Source: Burkholderiaceae bacterium
Lineage (GTDB): Bacteria; Pseudomonadota; Gammaproteobacteria; Burkholderiales; Burkholderiaceae_F
Length of the DNA stretch: 64,000 nucleotides
Direction of reading: 5' to 3'
Assembly: GCA_022843955.1 (NCBI GenBank)
Contig: JALHMQ010000002.1
Span: 335,997-399,996, forward strand
In this document: positions 36,032-45,777 of the stretch, piece by piece
Layout of the letters: each line of letters opens with the position of its first letter
How positions within the stretch are numbered: position 1 is the first letter of the stretch
Translations under genes and position numbers: made by a program
The notes under the pieces: generated by a model
Told to the model about the DNA's origin: nothing
The model's input: only the letters and a program-made list of their open reading frames with translations
Database searches by the model: none

Positions 36032-37150
36032 ATGCCCCCGCGCCAGCTGTTCATTGGCCTCATGTCCGGCACCAGCCTCGATGGCGTTGACGCCGTGCTG
36101 GCCGATTTCGCCGAGCCGCGGCCGGTGCCACGAGCCCACGCCCACCACGACTTTGCGCCGGAACTGCGCGACGAGCTGCTGCGGCTGAACACGCCGGGCG
36201 ACAACGAACTGCATCGTGCGAGCGTGGCGGCACAACACCTGGCCCGCAGCTACGCCTCGATCGTCGAGGACCTCTTGCTGCACGCCGAAGTGGAAGCGGG
36301 CAGCGTGCGGGCCATCGGCGTGCACGGGCAGACGATCCGGCACCGGCCCGATGCCGGCTACACGTTGCAGTTGAACGCACCGGCCACGATCGCCGAACTC
36401 ACCGGCATCGACGTGGTGGCGGATCTGCGCTCGCGCGACGTTGCCGCCGGAGGCCAAGGCGCGCCGCTGGTGCCGGCGTTTCACGCCGCGGCATTCGAAA
36501 GCGCGCACGGCCGGGTGGTCGTCAACCTTGGCGGCATCGGCAACCTCACCTGCCTGCCTGGCGGTGGCGCCGGCACCGTCATCGGGTTCGACTGTGGGCC
36601 CGGCAATGTGCTGTTGGATGCGTGGGCGATGACACATCTGGGCGAGCCCATCGATCGTGATGGCCGGTGGGCCGGCAGCGGACAAGTCAACGAGCACCTG
36701 CTCGCCGCCCTGCTCGACGAGCCGTACCTGGCGCTGCCGCCCCCCAAGAGCACCGGGCGGGACCTGTTCAACCTGCCGTGGCTGCAGCGGCACCTCAGTG
36801 GCGCTGTGGCGCAGTCGGGTCCGATCGCACCGCAGGACGTCCAGGCCACACTGTCGCGGTTCACCGCCCGCACGATCGGTGACGCGATCGCGCTCAACTG
36901 CCGCGACGCGGCCGATGTCATCGTCTGCGGCGGCGGCACCCGCAATCAGACGCTGATGCGCATGCTGACCGACGAGTGCAGCGGTCGGCCGGTGCGCACG
37001 AGCTCGGAACTGGGGATCGCGCCGGAGCAGGTCGAGGCGCTGGCTTTTGCGTGGCTCGCTCACGCCCATGTCATGCGACTGCCCGGCAACCTGCCGAGCG
37101 TCACAGGCGCGCGCGGCCACCGCATCCTTGGCGCGCTGTACCCAGCCTGA
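36032..37150 (+). CDS. anmK: Anhydro-N-acetylmuramic acid kinase
   Basis: 372 residues. Cleaves and phosphorylates 1,6-anhydro-MurNAc during peptidoglycan recycling. Motifs: GLMSGTSLDGVDAV (about 9-22), VHGQTIRHRP, VNLGGIGNLT, GFDCGPGNVLLDAW and the late VCGGGTRNQTLM. Ends at a bidirectional terminator shared with erpA. Confidence 0.96.
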   Translation: MPPRQLFIGLMSGTSLDGVDAVLADFAEPRPVPRAHAHHDFAPELRDELLRLNTPGDNELHRASVAAQHLARSYASIVEDLLLHAEVEAGSVRAIGVHGQTIRHRPDAGYTLQLNAPATIAELTGIDVVADLRSRDVAAGGQGAPLVPAFHAAAFESAHGRVVVNLGGIGNLTCLPGGGAGTVIGFDCGPGNVLLDAWAMTHLGEPIDRDGRWAGSGQVNEHLLAALLDEPYLALPPPKSTGRDLFNLPWLQRHLSGAVAQSGPIAPQDVQATLSRFTARTIGDAIALNCRDAADVIVCGGGTRNQTLMRMLTDECSGRPVRTSSELGIAPEQVEALAFAWLAHAHVMRLPGNLPSVTGARGHRILGALYPA

Positions 37151-37168
37151 GCGGTCACCCCAAAAGCA

Positions 37169-37192
37169 AACGGGGTGCATGCGCACCCCGTT
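37169..37192. terminator. Bidirectional terminator between anmK and erpA
   Basis: AACGGGGTGC and GCACCCCGTT form a 10 bp stem around a 4-base loop between the two convergent genes. Short A/T-rich flanks (CAAAAGCAAA and TTACAAAAGC) lie on both sides. Confidence 0.75.
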
Positions 37193-37210
37193 ACAAAAGC
37201 CCCAGACAAA

Positions 37211-37561
37211 TCAGGCAGAGAAGGACGATCCGCAACCGCAGGTCGTGGTGGCGTTCGGATTCTTGATCACGAACTGCGCGCCTTCCAAGTCTTCCTTGTA
37301 GTCGATCTCGGCACCCACCAGGTACTGGTAGCTCATCGAGTCGATCAACAGGGTGACACCGTTCTTCTGCATTGCGGTGTCGTCTTCATTGGTGACCTCA
37401 TCGAAGGTGAAGCCATACTGGAAGCCCGAGCAGCCTCCGCCTTGCACAAACACCCGCAGCTTCAGTTCCGGATTGCCTTCTTCGTCGATCAGTTGCTTGA
37501 CCTTGGCAGCCGCTGAGTCAGAAAAGACGATCGGGGCCGGCATTTCGACAACAGCATTCAT
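37211..37561 (-). CDS. erpA: Iron-sulfur cluster insertion protein ErpA
   Basis: 116 residues. A-type carrier that delivers Fe-S clusters to apoproteins. The three ligand cysteines are in [11 protein letters not shown] (about C44) and [10 protein letters not shown] (C108, C110). ATG 37561 is preceded by GGGAGAG; a start 27 bases upstream gives no family similarity. It sits next to bactofilin and DUF6776, a standard Burkholderiales order. Confidence 0.96.
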   Translation of the reverse strand: MNAVVEMPAPIVFSDSAAAKVKQLIDEEGNPELKLRVFVQGGGCSGFQYGFTFDEVTNEDDTAMQKNGVTLLIDSMSYQYLVGAEIDYKEDLEGAQFVIKNPNATTTCGCGSSFSA

Positions 37562-37625
37562 CACGCTCTCCCAGGAAACGGTTGCCAAAGATTATAGGAG
37601 CCGATTTGCCGCCAGCGGGGGACAT

Positions 37626-38093
37626 TCACCCTGCCATGGACTCCACTTTTGTCTCGACCTTCACCTCGCCCCGCGTCTCGGGCTTGGCGCCGGTGGCGGC
37701 CAGTTTCAGCGGCGGGGATGACTTGGTGGCGGTGGTGCCGTCATCATGGACAAGCAGGCCGTCGACAATGGCGCCATGGTGCATTTCCAGCGCCTTGTAG
37801 CGAACGTCGCCGGCCACCTTTGCCTTGGGCTGCAGTTCCAGCAGTTCCGTCGCGTGCACCGGCCCTGCTATGCGACCGGCCACGACCAGATGCGAGGCGT
37901 GAACCTCGCCCTCCACGCACCCGGTCTCGCTGATCACCAGCATGCCGCCCTTGTCGCCATCCACGCAGCGCACGGCGCCGCGCACCGTCCCGTCGATACG
38001 CAGGCCGCCCGAGAAGACGAGGTCGCCGGCAATGGTTGAACCCGCGCCGATCAGGCTGGCGATCTGCCCCGGCGCCGATTTCTTGCTGAACAT
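37626..38093 (-). CDS. Bactofilin
   Basis: 155 residues. The central beta-helix domain (about 15-118) has repeated strands such as LIGAGSTIAGDLVFSGGLRIDG and GPVHATELLELQPKAKVAGDVRY; the tails are flexible (C-terminal Lys/Glu-rich). Bactofilins polymerise without nucleotides and scaffold cell-wall or polar functions. AGGAGG lies just before the ATG. Co-directional with the DUF6776 gene (29-base gap). Confidence 0.92.
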   Translation of the reverse strand: MFSKKSAPGQIASLIGAGSTIAGDLVFSGGLRIDGTVRGAVRCVDGDKGGMLVISETGCVEGEVHASHLVVAGRIAGPVHATELLELQPKAKVAGDVRYKALEMHHGAIVDGLLVHDDGTTATKSSPPLKLAATGAKPETRGEVKVETKVESMAG

Positions 38094-38122
38094 GGAATCC
38101 TCCTGCGTGACGTACAGCAGCG

Positions 38123-38851
38123 CTACAGCGCGAATGTCTGCTGCGTCTGAGTCTGGCCGCCTGCGATGATCTTCACAAGCACCGAACGGGCTACCGCACC
38201 CGACGGCAGCGCAAACGTTCCCTCGATGCGCTGGTAATGCCGGAACGACAGGTTCAGGGCCCCACCATCCGTCGCGGGCGGAATCGATAGCTGGAAACTG
38301 CGCTGGCCCTGCAGGAAGTTGACCTGGAGTTCGACCGTTCCGGTGAAGTCCTTGTCCGGCTTGCCGGACTGCTGCACCAACAGGCGGTAGCGCATACGGG
38401 TCGGCTCGCCGTCTTCCTGCACGCGAAAGCTGCGGATCACGACCCCTTTGGACGCAGCGCCAGCCGGCAGCAGGCTTTCGAAGAAAGCCAAGTCCTCACG
38501 CAAGCGGTTCGACTCGCCTTCGAGCGTGTTCACCTGCTTGACCAACTGCTCCTGCGCCGCGCGCTCGACTCGCAATTGCGCCTCGTGCGCGGTCGCCAAC
38601 GCCGCGAAACGATCCCGTTCGGCAGTGGTTTCACGCAGCTTCGAGCCCAGACGCTCAACGTCCGCCTGCAGTTCCCGGCGATCGGGGCCCGCAAAGTTGC
38701 GCCCGTACTCGTAGATCGCCACGCCAGAAGCGGCGGCGCCTGCAAGAACGATGAAACCGAACAGCGCGCGCACCGGCCAGGGAAGCCTCGAGCGCACGGT
38801 CACGCTGGGGGCGCTGACCGACATCTTGCGCAGGAATAACTTCCACTTCAT
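38123..38851 (-). CDS. DUF6776 family membrane-anchored coiled-coil protein
   Basis: 242 residues from ATG 38851 (MKWKLFLRKM). One membrane helix (about 30-52), a long coiled coil (about 62-122, heptads from RRELQADVERLGSKL), then a C-terminal beta-rich domain (VIRSFRVQEDGEPTRMRYRL). Conserved next to bactofilin genes in betaproteobacteria, so a shared role in envelope organisation is plausible. An upstream in-frame start would add 59 residues of low coding quality. Confidence 0.75.
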   Translation of the reverse strand: MKWKLFLRKMSVSAPSVTVRSRLPWPVRALFGFIVLAGAAASGVAIYEYGRNFAGPDRRELQADVERLGSKLRETTAERDRFAALATAHEAQLRVERAAQEQLVKQVNTLEGESNRLREDLAFFESLLPAGAASKGVVIRSFRVQEDGEPTRMRYRLLVQQSGKPDKDFTGTVELQVNFLQGQRSFQLSIPPATDGGALNLSFRHYQRIEGTFALPSGAVARSVLVKIIAGGQTQTQQTFAL

Positions 38852-39106
38852 CGGTGCGGGTGCTCCACGGGGCGTCCAGTCGATCCCGACCGCCGCTGCG
38901 ACGAATGTCGACGCGGACAAGGCGCTCAGCAGCGCGACGGAAAGATTGCGTAAGGTGGAAAAGTATAGAAGCGCCCACTGGGCGAGCCGGGCAATGGCGG
39001 GCGCGCGAAGGCGGTAACCGGCCATCAACCGGACAGGCCAGTGACGCGGCGGTGGAATGCAAAGCGGCTCCCGCAGGAGCCGCTGATTGCATTCAGACCA
39101 ATCGCG
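38852..39106. other. Gap between the DUF6776 gene and rpsI
   Basis: 255 bases. It holds the rpsI stem-loop (39055-39094) and presumably the promoter for DUF6776-bactofilin-erpA; no promoter could be named with confidence. Confidence 0.5.
39055..39094 (-). terminator. Stem-loop after rpsI
   Basis: AGCGGCTCC-CGCA-GGAGCCGCT forms a perfect 9 bp stem, extended by outer GAATGCAA/TTGCATTC arms. It starts 12 bases after the rpsI stop on the minus strand. No long T-run. Confidence 0.6.
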
Positions 39107-39499
39107 TCAGCGCTTGGAGAACTGCTTGCGCCGGCGCGCCTTGCGGAAGCCGACCTTCTTGCGCTCGACTTCACGTGCATCGCGCGTGACCAAGCCCGCC
39201 TTGGACAGGGTCGGCTTCAGGGTGGCGTCATAGTCGATCAGCGCGCGCGTGATGCCGTGGCGCACTGCGCCCGCCTGACCCGACTCGCCGCCGCCATCGA
39301 CATTCACCTGAATGTCGAACGACGTCTGGTTTCCCGTCAGTTCCAGCGGCTGGCGCACGATCATGCGGCCCGTCTCACGATGGAAATACTGGTCGAGCGG
39401 GCGACCGTTGACGACAATGGCGCCGGTGCCGCGCTTGATGAACACGCGCGCCACCGAACTCTTGCGACGGCCCGTGCCGTAGTTGTAGTTGCCGATCAT
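39107..39499 (-). CDS. rpsI: Ribosomal protein S9
   Basis: 130 residues. Small-subunit protein whose C-terminal arginine-rich tail ([18 protein letters not shown]-like end) contacts P-site tRNA. N-terminal [14 protein letters not shown] and VRQPLELT are typical. GAGG before the ATG. 7 bases after rplM. Confidence 0.98.
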   Translation of the reverse strand: MIGNYNYGTGRRKSSVARVFIKRGTGAIVVNGRPLDQYFHRETGRMIVRQPLELTGNQTSFDIQVNVDGGGESGQAGAVRHGITRALIDYDATLKPTLSKAGLVTRDAREVERKKVGFRKARRRKQFSKR

Positions 39500-39506
39500 T
39501 GCGACC

Positions 39507-39935
39507 TCAGATTTCCAGGGCTTTGGGCTGCTGCGCCGTGTGCGGATGTTCGCCCTCGGCGTAGATCTTGAGCTTCTTGATCATCGCGTAGCCCAGCGGG
39601 CCTTTGGGCAGCATGCCCTTGACGGCGATCTGCAACGCACGGCCCGGAAAGCGGCCCTGCATCTTGCCGAAGCTGGTCTCGTAGACGCCACCCGGATAGG
39701 TCGAGTGCCGGTAGTAAATCTTGTCGGTCGTCTTCTGGCCGGTGACCTTGATCTTCGAGGCGTTGACCACGACGATGAAATCGCCCGTGTCTACGTGCGG
39801 CGTGTATTCCGGCTTGTGCTTGCCGCGCAGTCGCAGCGCGATTTGCGAGGCCAGACGGCCCAGGATCTTGTCGCTGGCATCAACTACAAACCAGTCGTGC
39901 CGCACTTCGAGCGGCTTGGCGGTGAACGTCTTCAT
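39507..39935 (-). CDS. rplM: Ribosomal protein L13
   Basis: 142 residues from ATG 39935 ([15 protein letters not shown]). Large-subunit assembly protein. Typical blocks: [43 protein letters not shown] and [18 protein letters not shown] upstream of the ATG. First gene of the rplM-rpsI operon. Confidence 0.98.
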   Translation of the reverse strand: MKTFTAKPLEVRHDWFVVDASDKILGRLASQIALRLRGKHKPEYTPHVDTGDFIVVVNASKIKVTGQKTTDKIYYRHSTYPGGVYETSFGKMQGRFPGRALQIAVKGMLPKGPLGYAMIKKLKIYAEGEHPHTAQQPKALEI

Positions 39936-40321
39936 CACACTCTCTGAGGGCGGGGCGGTCGGACGGTATTTGCCTGTGCCGACACCTACCGGCACTGACT
40001 TCGGACCCGGCCTCGCTCCGTACTGAATCGGAAACGCTGAATCGGAAACAGACCTACAAGCGGCCCAGAAACGCATCACCCAAGGGATTCTGCAGACTTG
40101 AGACTGGCCGGGCTTTGCCTGACTGCCGGGGCCGAACCGCCCTGCCTCACTGACTTGCTTGATCCCGCTGACTCAGGGCGATCGAACCGTTGACTGAACC
40201 GCGAACAGCCGGGCATTTTAGCCAAGCTACGGGTTCCGACGCAAGCCGGGTGCTTTTCGAGCCTCCAGCTCCACTCGGAATCGCCCAAAAACCGGACACA
40301 CCGCCTTGAAGGGAGATCGAC
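39936..40321. other. Long rplM leader / osmC upstream gap
   Basis: 386 bases between divergent genes. It holds a candidate rplM promoter (40215-40244) and a short direct repeat, CTGAATCGGAAAC, twice near 40023-40050 inside the leader. A leader of about 270 bases leaves room for autogenous control by L13 or S9, but no known leader motif was recognised. Confidence 0.5.
40215..40244 (-). promoter_or_regulatory. Candidate sigma-70 promoter for rplM-rpsI
   Basis: Minus strand TTGCGT (40244-40239), 18 bases, TAAAAT (40220-40215). Four of six and five of six matches. Confidence 0.5.
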
Positions 40322-40747
40322 ATGGAATGCACGGTCAGATGGCAGCGCGACGGCATGAGTTTCGTTGCTGAAACCGGCAGCGGTCACCTGGTGGCGATGG
40401 ACGGCTCTCCCGACGGCGGCGGTCGCAACCTTGCGCCCCGACCGATGGAGATGGTGCTGCTCGGCACGGGCGGGTGCACCGCGTATGACGTTGTGCTCAT
40501 CCTCAAGCGCGGGCGCCATGAGGTGACGGGTTGCGACGTCGCACTGGTTGCCGAGCGCGCCGCCGAGGATCCAAAGGTATTCACGCGAATCGAGTTTCGC
40601 TTCACCGTGAGAGGAAAGGGGCTGCGACGCGATGTGGTGGAACGCGCTGTCAAGCTGTCTCACGACAAGTACTGCTCTGCCTCGGCCATGCTCGCCAAGA
40701 CCGCCTCGATCGAGACGACGCTTGAGGTGATCGACGAGGGCAGCTAG
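40322..40747 (+). CDS. OsmC family protein (YhfA-like)
   Basis: 141 residues. The two cysteines of the OsmC/Ohr fold are present (GTGGCTAYD near 52 and DKYCSAS near 118), as in thiol-dependent peroxide or hydroperoxide enzymes; the YhfA branch has no firmly known role. AGGGAGAT lies before the ATG. The stop codon overlaps the coq7 stop: both use the shared bases CTAG (40744-40747). Confidence 0.9.
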   Translation: MECTVRWQRDGMSFVAETGSGHLVAMDGSPDGGGRNLAPRPMEMVLLGTGGCTAYDVVLILKRGRHEVTGCDVALVAERAAEDPKVFTRIEFRFTVRGKGLRRDVVERAVKLSHDKYCSASAMLAKTASIETTLEVIDEGS

Positions 40748-41400
40748 ATGCGGTGAGCGGTGGTGGTCATCACGCGCGCCGCCAGGCGCATCGCACTGCG
40801 GACCGGCCAGGGGAGGTCGACGCCGCCCAGGTCGAGCGCAGTCTGGCCATGCGAGATTTCATCGATCTTCATCTGCTCGACGACGGCGCGCGAGGTCGTG
40901 TCCGACGCCGGCAGCCGATCCAAGTGCGATTCCAGGTGCTGCTCCACCTGCTTCTCGGTCTCCGCCATGAAGCCCAGGCTGATCCGATCGCCCAGGCGCG
41001 CCGCCACCAGGCCAATGGCGAAGGCGCCGCCGTACCACAGCGGGTTGAGCAGGCTGGTGCGTCCGCCGAGTTCCTCGATCCGACGCTGGGTCCACGCCAG
41101 GTGGTCGGCCTCCTCGCGCGCCGCGTGCATGAAGGTCTCGCGCAGTCGCGCGTCCGGCGTACCGAGCGCCTGCGCCTCGTACAGCGCCTGCGCGCAGATC
41201 TCGCCTACGTGATTCACCCGCATCAGGGCGGCGGCCTCGTTCTGCTCGGCCTCGGTCATCTCGGGCGTCGACGCCTCATCGACCACCGCGTCACCCGGGT
41301 ACGGACGGCCGGTCGGCGGGTGGCCGCTCAGGGTTCTCAGTGCGCGGTCAGCGAGCGCCAGCGCGCGATCGAGCGGAGACAAGGCAAGAACTGACGACAT
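40744..41400 (-). CDS. coq7: 3-demethoxyubiquinol 3-hydroxylase (Coq7/UbiF-type)
   Basis: 218 residues from ATG 41400. Di-iron monooxygenase for the last hydroxylation in ubiquinone synthesis. The six carboxylate/histidine ligands are visible in two E-x-x-H sets: [48 protein letters not shown] and [10 protein letters not shown]. Membrane-associated helical protein. Convergent with osmC. Confidence 0.96.
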   Translation of the reverse strand: MSSVLALSPLDRALALADRALRTLSGHPPTGRPYPGDAVVDEASTPEMTEAEQNEAAALMRVNHVGEICAQALYEAQALGTPDARLRETFMHAAREEADHLAWTQRRIEELGGRTSLLNPLWYGGAFAIGLVAARLGDRISLGFMAETEKQVEQHLESHLDRLPASDTTSRAVVEQMKIDEISHGQTALDLGGVDLPWPVRSAMRLAARVMTTTAHRI

Positions 41401-41540
41401 GGATCGACTTTCTTCTGTTGCGAAAAACAAACGACGACTCACCCAGAGAGGGTGCAATCGACCCCTCAACACGAATTGTGCCGGAGCCGCCGCTATCCTT
41501 CGGCCGCTAGGTAGAACCATTCAAAAACAGGAGACACTCC

Positions 41541-42926
41541 ATGCGCAAGTCGATACTGGCCGCGGCCCTCGCCTTGGCCTTCCCCGCTGCGTTTGCTCAA
41601 GGCGCCGCCTCGACCGGCTCGGTCGAGTTGTACGGCGTGCTCGACATCGGCGTCGAACGCGTCGACGTCGGCAGCACCAGCCAGACGCGTTTGCAGAGCG
41701 GCCTGTCGGCCGGCTCGCGCTGGGGCCTGCGCGGCCGCGAGAATCTGGGTGGCGGCTGGCAGGCGCTTTTCACGCTCGAAGGTCGCATCGAACTGGATAA
41801 CGGCACCGTGTCGAACAACGGCGCCACGTTCTACTGCATCCCGGCCGGTGCGGCCGCCACGCCGGGCACGTTCACCTGCCCAGGGGTCGCTGCCATCGGC
41901 ATTCCGCCCGGCCCGACCAACGCAGCGGTCACTGCCGGCCTGAACAGCGTCACCAACGACGTCCTCACCCAGTTCGCCACGGTCAACAGTGCCGGCGCCA
42001 TCTGGGATCGCCAGGCCTTCGCCGGCCTGATCACGCCGTTCGGTGCGGTGCTCGCAGGCCGCATGTACACGCCGGGCTACGAGGTCATGAACAAGTTCAA
42101 CTCGTTCGCCGATGCCACGGCCGGCCAGTTTGGCCAGGAGTTCTCCACCGTCACGATTCGCGCCAACAATGCCTTGCAGTACCGCGCTGAACTGAGCGGC
42201 TTTACCCTGGCGCTGATGTATGGCTTTGGCGGTACCGAGAACCCCCGTAGCGAGCGCACCGCAGCCCCCACCCAGGGCGATGATTTTTACGGTGCCAACC
42301 TGCAGTACGCGACCCAGGCATTCTCGGTCGGCATCGGCTACAACCAGAACTACGTCATCACCCGTGCCGAGCCGACCAAGGCGAGCAAGGGCATGGAGAC
42401 GCTCAACGTCGGCGCCACGCTGACGCTCGGGTCGGCCAAGCTGTTCGGCATGTACATGCAGCGGACCAACGACAACCCGATCGTCACGCCGCTGGACCTG
42501 CAGCAGATCGTCATCGCCGGCGGAACGCCGGCCGGCATCGGTGCGCTGCTTGCCCCGATCGTCGCGCGCGCCAACCGCATCGACCTGGATGGCATGCGCG
42601 GCATCGTCGGCCCGACCGACACGACCATCTATCACCTGGGCGTGGATTGGCGTCTGGGCAATGGCAACCTGCGCTTCGCTTACAACAACGCCAAGGACAC
42701 CGCACGCAGCCAGTGGGCCACCGAAGATGCCAAGGTCAATCACTTCGGGCTGGGCTACTTCTACGACATGTCCAAGCGCACGACGCTCTTCGGCACCTAC
42801 GCGCTGGCACAGAACAGTGGGCAATCGCGCATGGCACTGGGCGCAGCCGGCTATGCGGGCGGCTGGACCTCGGCGTTTGGTGAAGATGCCACGGCGATCC
42901 AGATCGGCATGCGTCATTCCTTCTGA
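41541..42926 (+). CDS. Gram-negative trimeric porin (Burkholderiales type)
   Basis: 461 residues. Signal peptide MRKSILAAALALAFPAAFAQ, cleaved after about residue 20. The mature protein starts SVELYGVLDIGVERVDVG and ends in a terminal phenylalanine (GMRHSF), the beta-barrel assembly signal; SRWGLRGRENLGGGWQALF and FAGLITPFGAVLAGRMY are the usual barrel and loop 3 blocks. General diffusion porin in the outer membrane. At 461 residues it is longer than the neighbour because of extended external loops. Followed by a strong terminator. Confidence 0.95.
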   Translation: MRKSILAAALALAFPAAFAQGAASTGSVELYGVLDIGVERVDVGSTSQTRLQSGLSAGSRWGLRGRENLGGGWQALFTLEGRIELDNGTVSNNGATFYCIPAGAAATPGTFTCPGVAAIGIPPGPTNAAVTAGLNSVTNDVLTQFATVNSAGAIWDRQAFAGLITPFGAVLAGRMYTPGYEVMNKFNSFADATAGQFGQEFSTVTIRANNALQYRAELSGFTLALMYGFGGTENPRSERTAAPTQGDDFYGANLQYATQAFSVGIGYNQNYVITRAEPTKASKGMETLNVGATLTLGSAKLFGMYMQRTNDNPIVTPLDLQQIVIAGGTPAGIGALLAPIVARANRIDLDGMRGIVGPTDTTIYHLGVDWRLGNGNLRFAYNNAKDTARSQWATEDAKVNHFGLGYFYDMSKRTTLFGTYALAQNSGQSRMALGAAGYAGGWTSAFGEDATAIQIGMRHSF

Positions 42927-42951
42927 TCTCGGCCTATTCGCCATGCTCTGT

Positions 42952-42980
42952 ACGGGGCGTCTTCGGACGCCCCGTTTTAT
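42952..42980 (+). terminator. Intrinsic terminator after the first porin gene
   Basis: ACGGGGCGTC-TTCG-GACGCCCCGT, a perfect 10 bp stem with a UUCG-type tetraloop, followed by TTTTAT. Confidence 0.92.
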
Positions 42981-43242
42981 TTCCACGCAATGACGCAAGT
43001 CAGTTGTCGAAAGCCGCTGTCGCTTCGATGCCAAGGCGCTGCGTCCCTGTTGCACAAAACCGACAGGACATCGCGCAATTGCAGGTTTTGGCGACGCAGG
43101 CTTTTGCCCGCACCACCCTTTCCTGAAAGAATCGTCGACAACTTCCGATGGAAGTTCTCCAGGCGCTTGGCGGCCAGATTCGAACGCCAAGGTGACCTCG
43201 GTGGAAGCCTTGGTGGTCCTTTTTATCAACATGGAGATACAC
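42981..43242. other. Leader region between the two porin genes
   Basis: Holds the stem AACTTCC-GAT-GGAAGTT (43140-43156) and a second stem from CTTGGCG/CGCCAAG arms (about 43169-43189) upstream of the second porin. Such leader stems are possible targets for small RNAs or set mRNA stability. No promoter was assigned with confidence. Confidence 0.5.
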
Positions 43243-44316
43243 ATGAAAAAGAGTCTTCTCGCACTTGCCGTGCTGAGCGCCGTCGCCGGCGTGGCCAGCG
43301 CGCAGTCGAGCGTGACGCTGTACGGTCTGATCGACATCGGTGTGGGCCGCCTGGATCCGAAGCAGTCGGGCGTGGCCTCCACGACCGGTGTGGTCAGCGG
43401 CATCCAGTCGGGTTCGCGCGTCGGCCTGCGTGGATCGGAAGACCTGGGTGGTGGCCTGAAAGCCATCTTCAACCTCGAGCACGGCTTCAGCCCTGACGAA
43501 GGCACGCAGGGTCAGGGCCGGATGTGGGGGCGCTGGGCGTATGCCGGCATCGAGGGCGGCTTCGGTCAGGTTCGCCTGGGTCGCCAGTGGGCCGCCGGTT
43601 TCGAACTGTTCGGTGCCGTCGACCCCTGGGGCACGGGCTTCAATGACGCCGGCTCGCAGTCGGTGTTCTCGTCGGCCAACGCGATCCGCATCAACAACGC
43701 CATCGTCTATCGCTCGCCGATCGTCGGCGGCTTCGGTGCTGTCGTGGGGTATTCAACCAAGCCGGCAGCATTGACCTGCCCGCCTCTGAGTCCCGCCCCT
43801 GCTGTCGCGCAAGAGGGTGAGTGCCCAGGCGGATCGGATGCAAATGCGCGCACCATTACGGGCGGTTTCCGTTTTGGAGCGGGTCCATTCCTAGGTGTTG
43901 CGACGATCGAGCGGATTGCTTTCGCAGGCGCAGATCAGCAACACCTCCAAGTCGGCGCAACCTTTGACGCAAAGGTCGTCAAGGTGCACGCGATGTTCGG
44001 GCAGGACAAGGACCAGCGAGTATTTGGTCCGCGCTTGTTCGGTCTGGCCGGTGTTGGCAACGATGCCACGAACTGGATGGCTGGCGTGACGGTGCCCATC
44101 GGGCCGGCCGCCATCATTGCTTCTTACGCTAGCCGGGACGCGGACACGAATACGGCGACGACGCTTGACGGTCGTGTTATCGCTGTTGGCGGCACATACT
44201 CGCTGTCGCGCCGCACGAACACGTATCTGATGTACTCCGATGCGGCTTCGAAGAATGTGCCGGACAATGCCAACGATCGCAAAGAGCTGATCGTCGGCCT
44301 GCGTCACCAGTTCTAA
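43243..44316 (+). CDS. Gram-negative trimeric porin, second copy
   Basis: 357 residues from ATG 43243 (MKKSLLALAVLSAVAGVASA signal, then QSSVTLYGLIDIG); the in-frame start 51 bases upstream is rejected because the signal peptide begins here and GGAG precedes it. Ends RHQF with a terminal phenylalanine. Blocks SRVGLRGSEDLGGGLKAIF and RLGRQWAAGFE are typical. From about 43770 to 44130 codon use becomes less GC-biased than in neighbouring genes, which suggests that loop-coding segments were exchanged. Confidence 0.95.
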   Translation: MKKSLLALAVLSAVAGVASAQSSVTLYGLIDIGVGRLDPKQSGVASTTGVVSGIQSGSRVGLRGSEDLGGGLKAIFNLEHGFSPDEGTQGQGRMWGRWAYAGIEGGFGQVRLGRQWAAGFELFGAVDPWGTGFNDAGSQSVFSSANAIRINNAIVYRSPIVGGFGAVVGYSTKPAALTCPPLSPAPAVAQEGECPGGSDANARTITGGFRFGAGPFLGVATIERIAFAGADQQHLQVGATFDAKVVKVHAMFGQDKDQRVFGPRLFGLAGVGNDATNWMAGVTVPIGPAAIIASYASRDADTNTATTLDGRVIAVGGTYSLSRRTNTYLMYSDAASKNVPDNANDRKELIVGLRHQF

Positions 44317-44338
44317 AGCGCGCAAGCGCTGTACCAAC

Positions 44339-44364
44339 AAAAGACCGCCCTCGGGCGGTCTTTT
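44339..44364. terminator. Bidirectional terminator between second porin and glpD
   Basis: AAAAGACCGCCC-TC-GGGCGGTCTTTT: a near-perfect symmetric stem with A and T runs, ending both the rightward porin and the leftward glpK-glpD transcripts. Confidence 0.95.
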
Positions 44365-44400
44365 GCTTTCCGGCGCTGCCAGCGTGAGGCCGCTCGGGAC

Positions 44401-45777
44401 TCAGCCCGCGCTTTCCTGCAGCAGTCCGATGCGGCTGCGGCGCGAACGCACATCGACGTCCTGGCGCGCCTGGGCATATTGACGGCAGTGCGCATCGAAC
44501 GCGGCATCCGGCCGGCGCGTGCGCGCGGCGAGGTCGGCCAGCACCGGGTCGACCAGCAACGGCAGGTCGGCCGTCTTGGATTGACCCGCGGGCAGCAGCT
44601 TCAGCCGCGCGGCAGCGGCCAGTCCGTCGGTGGCCATGCGTCGGTACGTGGTCCACTTGCCGCCGACCACGCTGATGAGCCCGCGCTCGTCGATCACCGC
44701 GTGCTCGCGCGAGATGGCCGACGTGCGCGGCAGATGCTGCGGCGAATACAGTGGGCGCAATCCGCAGAACGCCGCGCGCACATCGGCACGCTTGATCGGA
44801 TTCACCAGGTAGCCCGCCGCCGTCTCCAGCATGAAGGCGATCTCCGCTTCGCTCGGGCGCGGATCGAACGATGCCTCCTCGAGCGGCTGATCGGTGGTGC
44901 CCACGATCAGGCTGCCGAGCCACGGCACCGCAAAGAGCACGCGCCCGTCGGAGGTCTTGGGAATCATCAGCGCCGAGTTCGACGGCATGAACGACGCGTC
45001 GACCACGATGTGCGAGCCCTGGCTCAGACGGAGCAGCGGCGCAGCCTGCGCATTGGCCAGGCGGCGGATGCCGTCGACCCACACGCCGGCGGCGTTGAAG
45101 ACGCAGCGCGTCTGCAGTTCGAAGCGTTCACCGGTTTCACCGTCCTGTGCGATTACCGCTCGCACGCCTTGGTCATCGCTGACGAGCCCGGTGCAGCCGA
45201 CGTAATTGAGCGCCACCGCGCCGAGCGCGACCGCCGTCTGCATCAGCGCGATGCACATGAGCGCATCGTCGAACTGCGCGTCCCAGTAGGCGACGCCGCC
45301 GCGCAGACCTCGCGTGCGCACACCGGGCAGGCGGGCGGCGGTCTCGGCCGCGGACAACCACTGGGTCGAGCCGATGCCCGCCTTGCCGGCCAGCGCGTCG
45401 TACATGCCCAGGCCCACGCCCAGCATCACGCGGTCGAACTGCGTGTAGCAGGGCACCACGAACTCCATGCGCGAGACGATATGCGGCGCGATCTTCAGCA
45501 GCGTCGCACGCTCTGCCAGCGCCTCGCGCACGAGCTTGATGTTTCCCTGCGCCAGGTAGCGCACGCCGCCGTGGACGAGCTTGGTGCTGCGGCTGGAGGT
45601 GCCGCGGCCGAAGTCGCCGGAATCGATCAGCGCCACGCGCAGGCCGCGCTGGGCCGCGTCGACCGCCAGCCCGAGCCCGGTGGCGCCACCGCCGATGATC
45701 ACCGCGTCCCACGGCTTGCGATCCCGCAGCTGCCCGAGCAGCTGGTTGCGATCTATTGGTTTCAGTTGCAGAGTCAT
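44401..45777 (-). CDS. glpD: Glycerol-3-phosphate dehydrogenase, FAD-dependent (aerobic)
   Basis: 458 residues from ATG 45777. Membrane-bound oxidation of glycerol 3-phosphate to DHAP, passing electrons to ubiquinone. FAD-binding [21 protein letters not shown] (about 26-46), [19 protein letters not shown] and [13 protein letters not shown] are present. The C-terminal domain after the last motif is short (about 70 residues against about 125 in E. coli). Start overlaps the glpK stop (ATGA). Confidence 0.94.
   Translation of the reverse strand: MTLQLKPIDRNQLLGQLRDRKPWDAVIIGGGATGLGLAVDAAQRGLRVALIDSGDFGRGTSSRSTKLVHGGVRYLAQGNIKLVREALAERATLLKIAPHIVSRMEFVVPCYTQFDRVMLGVGLGMYDALAGKAGIGSTQWLSAAETAARLPGVRTRGLRGGVAYWDAQFDDALMCIALMQTAVALGAVALNYVGCTGLVSDDQGVRAVIAQDGETGERFELQTRCVFNAAGVWVDGIRRLANAQAAPLLRLSQGSHIVVDASFMPSNSALMIPKTSDGRVLFAVPWLGSLIVGTTDQPLEEASFDPRPSEAEIAFMLETAAGYLVNPIKRADVRAAFCGLRPLYSPQHLPRTSAISREHAVIDERGLISVVGGKWTTYRRMATDGLAAAARLKLLPAGQSKTADLPLLVDPVLADLAARTRRPDAAFDAHCRQYAQARQDVDVRSRRSRIGLLQESAG

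Noticed and set aside
40190-40220. Plus-strand promoter for osmC (TTGACT then CATTTT)
   Set aside because: The -10 match is poor; the same bases read better as the rplM -10 on the other strand.
41493-43505. 670-codon open frame on the minus strand opposite the porin genes
   Set aside because: It mirrors the porin coding frame, crosses a strong terminator and has no recognisable protein features; long antisense frames are common at this GC content.
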